A stretch of DNA of 53,561 nt from an uncultured bacterium (GTDB lineage: Bacteria > Bacteroidota > Bacteroidia > Bacteroidales > Bacteroidaceae). The position numbers and the translations under genes were made by a program. Numbering within the stretch: position 1 is the stretch's first letter; each line of letters begins with the position of its first letter. The notes under the pieces were generated by a model that had not been told where the DNA came from, searched no databases, and saw only the letters and a program-made list of their open reading frames with translations. Positions 50,490 through 53,561 of this stretch are shown piece after piece. The stretch spans positions 1-53,561 of the forward strand of contig CAJMSE010000023.1 of NCBI GenBank assembly GCA_905216025.1. Reading direction: 5' to 3'.

Positions 50490-53420
50490 ATGACACAAAC
50501 TAAAGCATGGCGCAAGACTCTCCAGACGGTCTTCACCGCAATGGCGGCAATCGCCGCCGGTCCGGCATTAACCCAGACAACAGTAAAGGAACTTCCCTCT
50601 CCGGTGGAAGTGAAGGAGATGACGCTCAGCAACGGCATGACCGTATGGCTGAATGAAGACCACTCGCAACCCAAGGTGTTCGGCGCGGTGGTGGTGAAAG
50701 CCGGAGCCAACGACTGCCCCAACACCGGAATAGCACACTACTTCGAGCACATACTCTTCAAAGGGACCGACCGCATAGGAACCACGGACTACCGCGCGGA
50801 GAAGCCCTGGCTCGACTCCATATCCGCACGCTACGACCGCCTCTCGCAGACCACCGACGCAGCAGAGAGAGCTCGGATACAGAAAGACATCAACAGACTG
50901 AGCGCCGAAGCCGCTGTCTACGCCATTCCAAACGATTTCAACCACCTCATATCAAAATACGGAGGCACCGGACTGAACGCCGGCACGAGCTACGACTACA
51001 CCTATTATTATAATACATTCGTGCCGCAGTTTATCACCCAGTGGTGCATGCTCAACAGCGAGCGCCTCATCGCGCCCGTCTTCAGACTCTTCCAAGGCGA
51101 GCTCGAGACGGTCTACGAGGAGAAAAACATGTACTCGGACAACATGATCATGCCGGCAATGGAACGGTTCATGGCCGCAGCCTACGCCGGAACGCCATAC
51201 GAACACCCAATCATCGGAAGCACAGAGAGTCTGAAGAACCCGCGGCTGAGCGACATGCAGGCCTTCTACGACAAATACTACGTGGCCGGAAACATGGGAC
51301 TGATACTCTGCGGAGACATCTGCCGCGACTCCATCATGCCGCTGCTTGAGAGCACCTTCGGCCGCATCAGACCGGGAACGGCACCCGCAAGGACTCCGGG
51401 GAGGCAGACGGGATATGACGGCAAGACCACCGTCGGACTGAAAGTGCCGCTCCCCATCATCAAGGCCACAGGCCTGTGCTTCCGCGGTCCGAAGGAGGCC
51501 GACAAGGACGCGATTGTGCTCGAGGCCGCGCTGAACCTGCTCTCCAACACCCAGGAGACGGGACTGCTCGACTCGCTGACCAACGCCGGCAAGTGGCTCA
51601 TGGGCCTTGCAGCGCCCATCCCCCAGCGCGACGCCGGGGCTATAATCGTCGCCGCCGCGCCGAACATCCCGTTCGGGTCGAAAAAGAAGGCAGAGGATAT
51701 GATGCTCAAGCAGATAGACAGGCTGAAGCGGGGCGACTTCAGCGATGGCATCCTCGAAGACGTGAAGACGGAGATGGCAAGGGAACGCACCACGGCGCTC
51801 GAGAAAATAAGCGACAGGGCCACGCTGATGGTAAGCGCACTGGCGGGGCACGGCTCGTGGAGCGACTACACCGCACTCGACAGCCGCATACGCGCAATAA
51901 CGAAAGAAGACATCATCAGGGTGGCAACGAAATATCTCGACGGCAACTTCATACGCATGGTAAAGAAGTTCGGCACGTACCCCAAGGACCGCATCACCCA
52001 GCCGGGATACAAGCCCGTGGTGCCGAAGAACAACGGAGCGGAATCGGAATATGCGAGGATGCTCGACTCGATACCCGTGAAACCGGTAGAGATAAAGACC
52101 GTAGACTTCGCCGCCGACGTGACGGTGACGAAGCTCGGACCGAAGGCCACGCTGTACACGGCAGCCAACCCGATGAACGACGTGTTCACGATGGACATCA
52201 TCTACCGCCGCGGCTCGCTCTCCGACAAGATGGCAAGCCTCGTCGCCGGACTGGCAGACAGCTTCGGCACGGACTCGCTGACAAAGACGGAATACGGCCG
52301 CGCCATGCAAAGGCTCGGCACGACGGTGACCCACACGGCCACGAATGACGCCACGACGATAAGCCTCTGCGGCTTCGACCGCAACCTCGGGCCGTCGCTG
52401 AAGCTCCTCGCCCACTTCATGCAGCACATCAAGGCAGACTCAAAGAAGCTGGCAGACGAGAAGAAAGGGCACGCAATAATGATTAAATCGTTCGACAAGT
52501 CGTACGACGCCGTCTTCGACGCGATGATGGAGAAGGTGATGTACGGCGACGCGTCGGAATACATCGGCCACGCCATGACGAGGGCAGAGATGAAGGCCGT
52601 GACGGAGAAAGACGTGCTCGGAGCATACGCCGCACTGCGGAGATGCGAGCAAGACATAACCTACACAGGAACGGCCGACGCCGCGACGGTGGCAGCTCTC
52701 GTGCACGAATACCTGAGGCCGGATACCGCCGCCACCGGGCATGAGGACACTTTCCGCCGCCTGCTGCCAGTAGACAGGCCCGTGGTATATGTATACCACG
52801 CCCCGAAAGCGCGCCAGAACATCATCGGCACATACACCCCGCTGCCGCAGGTACCCACATGGAGCGAGCGCGCCACGGCCGAGACATGGGCCGGCTACTT
52901 CGGCGGCGGCATGTCGTCGCTGATGTTTCAGGAGATAAGGGAGTTCCGCTCGTATGCCTACTACTCCGGCGGGCGCCTCGTGCTGCCGCCGATGAGCAGT
53001 CATGCCGACGCTCCGGCCGCCTTCATCACGCAGACGGGGACGCAGGCCGACAAAACGCTCGGCGCACTGGCCGTGCTCGACAGCCTGATGAACGGCATGC
53101 CGATGAAGGAAAAGAACTTCGCCGCCACACGGCAGACGATACAGAACGGCATCAACAACAGCTACCCGTCGTTCCGCGGCAAGGCGGGATATGTGGCGGA
53201 GTGCATGTTCAAGGGCTACGGCCACGACCCAGCGAGAGACCGCGCCGAAAGCTGCGCCGCAGTGACGGCAGACGACGTGAAGAAGTACTATGAAAGCTGC
53301 GTGCGTGGCGCCAACCGCGCAATAATAATCGTGGGACGCATAGGCAAGGATGATATTGAGAAACTGAAACGCTACGGCGAGGTGCGCATCATGACCAAAG
53401 AAGACATCTTAAAGATGTAG
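50490..53420 (+). CDS. Secreted/periplasmic M16-family zinc peptidase, two-unit form
   Basis: 976 residues with an N-terminal signal peptide (about 1-29). The inverted zinc motif HYFEH is at 83-87 in GIAHYFEHILFKGTDRIGT, and the distal Glu lies in ELETVYEEKNMYSDN near 205. Residues ~40-480 form the active half; the second half (~530-976) is the degenerate partner, with no HxxEH, and carries the R/Y-like ending SYAYYSGGR near 830. Together these give the clamshell of pitrilysin/insulinase-type peptidases, which degrade short peptides. It follows the 70-aa gene by 48 bp. The gene is complete; the contig becomes unreliable just after its stop. Confidence 0.93.
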   Translation: MTQTKAWRKTLQTVFTAMAAIAAGPALTQTTVKELPSPVEVKEMTLSNGMTVWLNEDHSQPKVFGAVVVKAGANDCPNTGIAHYFEHILFKGTDRIGTTDYRAEKPWLDSISARYDRLSQTTDAAERARIQKDINRLSAEAAVYAIPNDFNHLISKYGGTGLNAGTSYDYTYYYNTFVPQFITQWCMLNSERLIAPVFRLFQGELETVYEEKNMYSDNMIMPAMERFMAAAYAGTPYEHPIIGSTESLKNPRLSDMQAFYDKYYVAGNMGLILCGDICRDSIMPLLESTFGRIRPGTAPARTPGRQTGYDGKTTVGLKVPLPIIKATGLCFRGPKEADKDAIVLEAALNLLSNTQETGLLDSLTNAGKWLMGLAAPIPQRDAGAIIVAAAPNIPFGSKKKAEDMMLKQIDRLKRGDFSDGILEDVKTEMARERTTALEKISDRATLMVSALAGHGSWSDYTALDSRIRAITKEDIIRVATKYLDGNFIRMVKKFGTYPKDRITQPGYKPVVPKNNGAESEYARMLDSIPVKPVEIKTVDFAADVTVTKLGPKATLYTAANPMNDVFTMDIIYRRGSLSDKMASLVAGLADSFGTDSLTKTEYGRAMQRLGTTVTHTATNDATTISLCGFDRNLGPSLKLLAHFMQHIKADSKKLADEKKGHAIMIKSFDKSYDAVFDAMMEKVMYGDASEYIGHAMTRAEMKAVTEKDVLGAYAALRRCEQDITYTGTADAATVAALVHEYLRPDTAATGHEDTFRRLLPVDRPVVYVYHAPKARQNIIGTYTPLPQVPTWSERATAETWAGYFGGGMSSLMFQEIREFRSYAYYSGGRLVLPPMSSHADAPAAFITQTGTQADKTLGALAVLDSLMNGMPMKEKNFAATRQTIQNGINNSYPSFRGKAGYVAECMFKGYGHDPARDRAESCAAVTADDVKKYYESCVRGANRAIIIVGRIGKDDIEKLKRYGEVRIMTKEDILKM

Positions 53421-53561
53421 GCCGCGATGCAAAGTGCCGGGCCGGGCGGCCCGGGGGGGGCGGGGGCGAGGGGTTCGGCCCGGGATACCCCCCCCCCCCC
53501 CAGGACCGGCGCGTGGCCGGAAGACCCCCCCGTATGGCCCCGCGACACAAAAAACCCCCGG
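53421..53561. other. Low-quality G/C homopolymer tail, likely assembly artefact
   Basis: After the M16 stop the sequence turns into runs of G and C (for example 14 C near 53488-53501) with no codon structure. It is unlike any other part of the window. It looks like an unreliable contig end rather than biology. Confidence 0.75.

Noticed and set aside
53421..53561. Possible GC-rich regulatory element at the right edge
   Set aside because: Long G and C homopolymers unlike any other region; most likely assembly or sequencing artefact.

Overview
The window looks like a contig end from a Bacteroidota genome, most likely a Prevotella-like member of the Prevotellaceae. The support is: many promoters with the Bacteroidota TTG-N18-20-TAnnTTTG layout; several secreted proteins ending in short basic beta-strand tails typical of type IX secretion cargo; the sppA-lpxK-punA-thiL gene order; and pectin-type GH28 and GH105 enzymes. 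Most of the window is GC-rich. Parts of about 34.8-36.5 kb and 37.5-39.7 kb are visibly more AT-rich and may have been acquired. The last ~140 bases are a G/C homopolymer mess that looks like bad assembly.

Layout. 0-4.5 kb: a lipid kinase, miaA and gapA on the minus strand, then mscL and an alpha/beta hydrolase on the plus strand. 4.5-5.3 kb: a gene-free stretch with a 22-bp palindrome array and a strongly folded leader RNA. 5.3-8.7 kb: a plus-strand operon of four secreted or small proteins. 8.7-13.3 kb: minus-strand guaA, a MurU-like nucleotidyltransferase, a lone MNT-type nucleotidyltransferase and a sugar kinase fused to a RapZ C-terminal domain. 13.5-20.8 kb: two large secreted proteins, one multidomain adhesin-like and one M6 metalloprotease. 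20.8-21.5 kb: an elaborate 22-bp-phased repeat region. 21.5-28.7 kb: a six-hairpin glycosidase-like protein, groL-groS and a GH28 enzyme. 28.9-33.6 kb: sppA-lpxK-punA-thiL. 33.66-34.08 kb: another 22-bp array and tRNA-Phe. 34.1-41.9 kb: a membrane TPR regulator, then an accessory block with a small secreted protein (apparently frameshifted), a glycine-zipper lipoprotein, a caspase/gingipain-fold protease and an LRR protein. 42-53.4 kb: a nucleotidyltransferase, a ToxR-like membrane regulator next to an outer-membrane barrel, GH105, a secreted-protein gene broken by TAG, a 70-aa protein and an M16 protease.

How the genes fit together. Housekeeping genes cover tRNA modification, glycolysis, GMP synthesis, chaperonins, lipid A, nucleoside salvage and thiamine. 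Between them sits a surface and secreted repertoire of proteases, LRR proteins, adhesin-like proteins and pectin-degrading enzymes. The kinase-RapZ fusion beside a MurU-like gene suggests MurNAc recycling.

The most unusual signal is non-coding. Four separate loci (1-78, 4790-4899, 21127-21489, 33661-33797) carry tandem arrays with exactly the same 22-bp pitch but unrelated unit sequences. Two of these loci are built from consecutive blocks of different units, and several blocks are short palindromes. Other non-coding oddities are a 51-bp-arm inverted repeat that supplies the stop codons of two convergent genes, two ~100-120 nt nested hairpins in the leaders of secreted-protein genes, and an 8-bp-phased repeat family.
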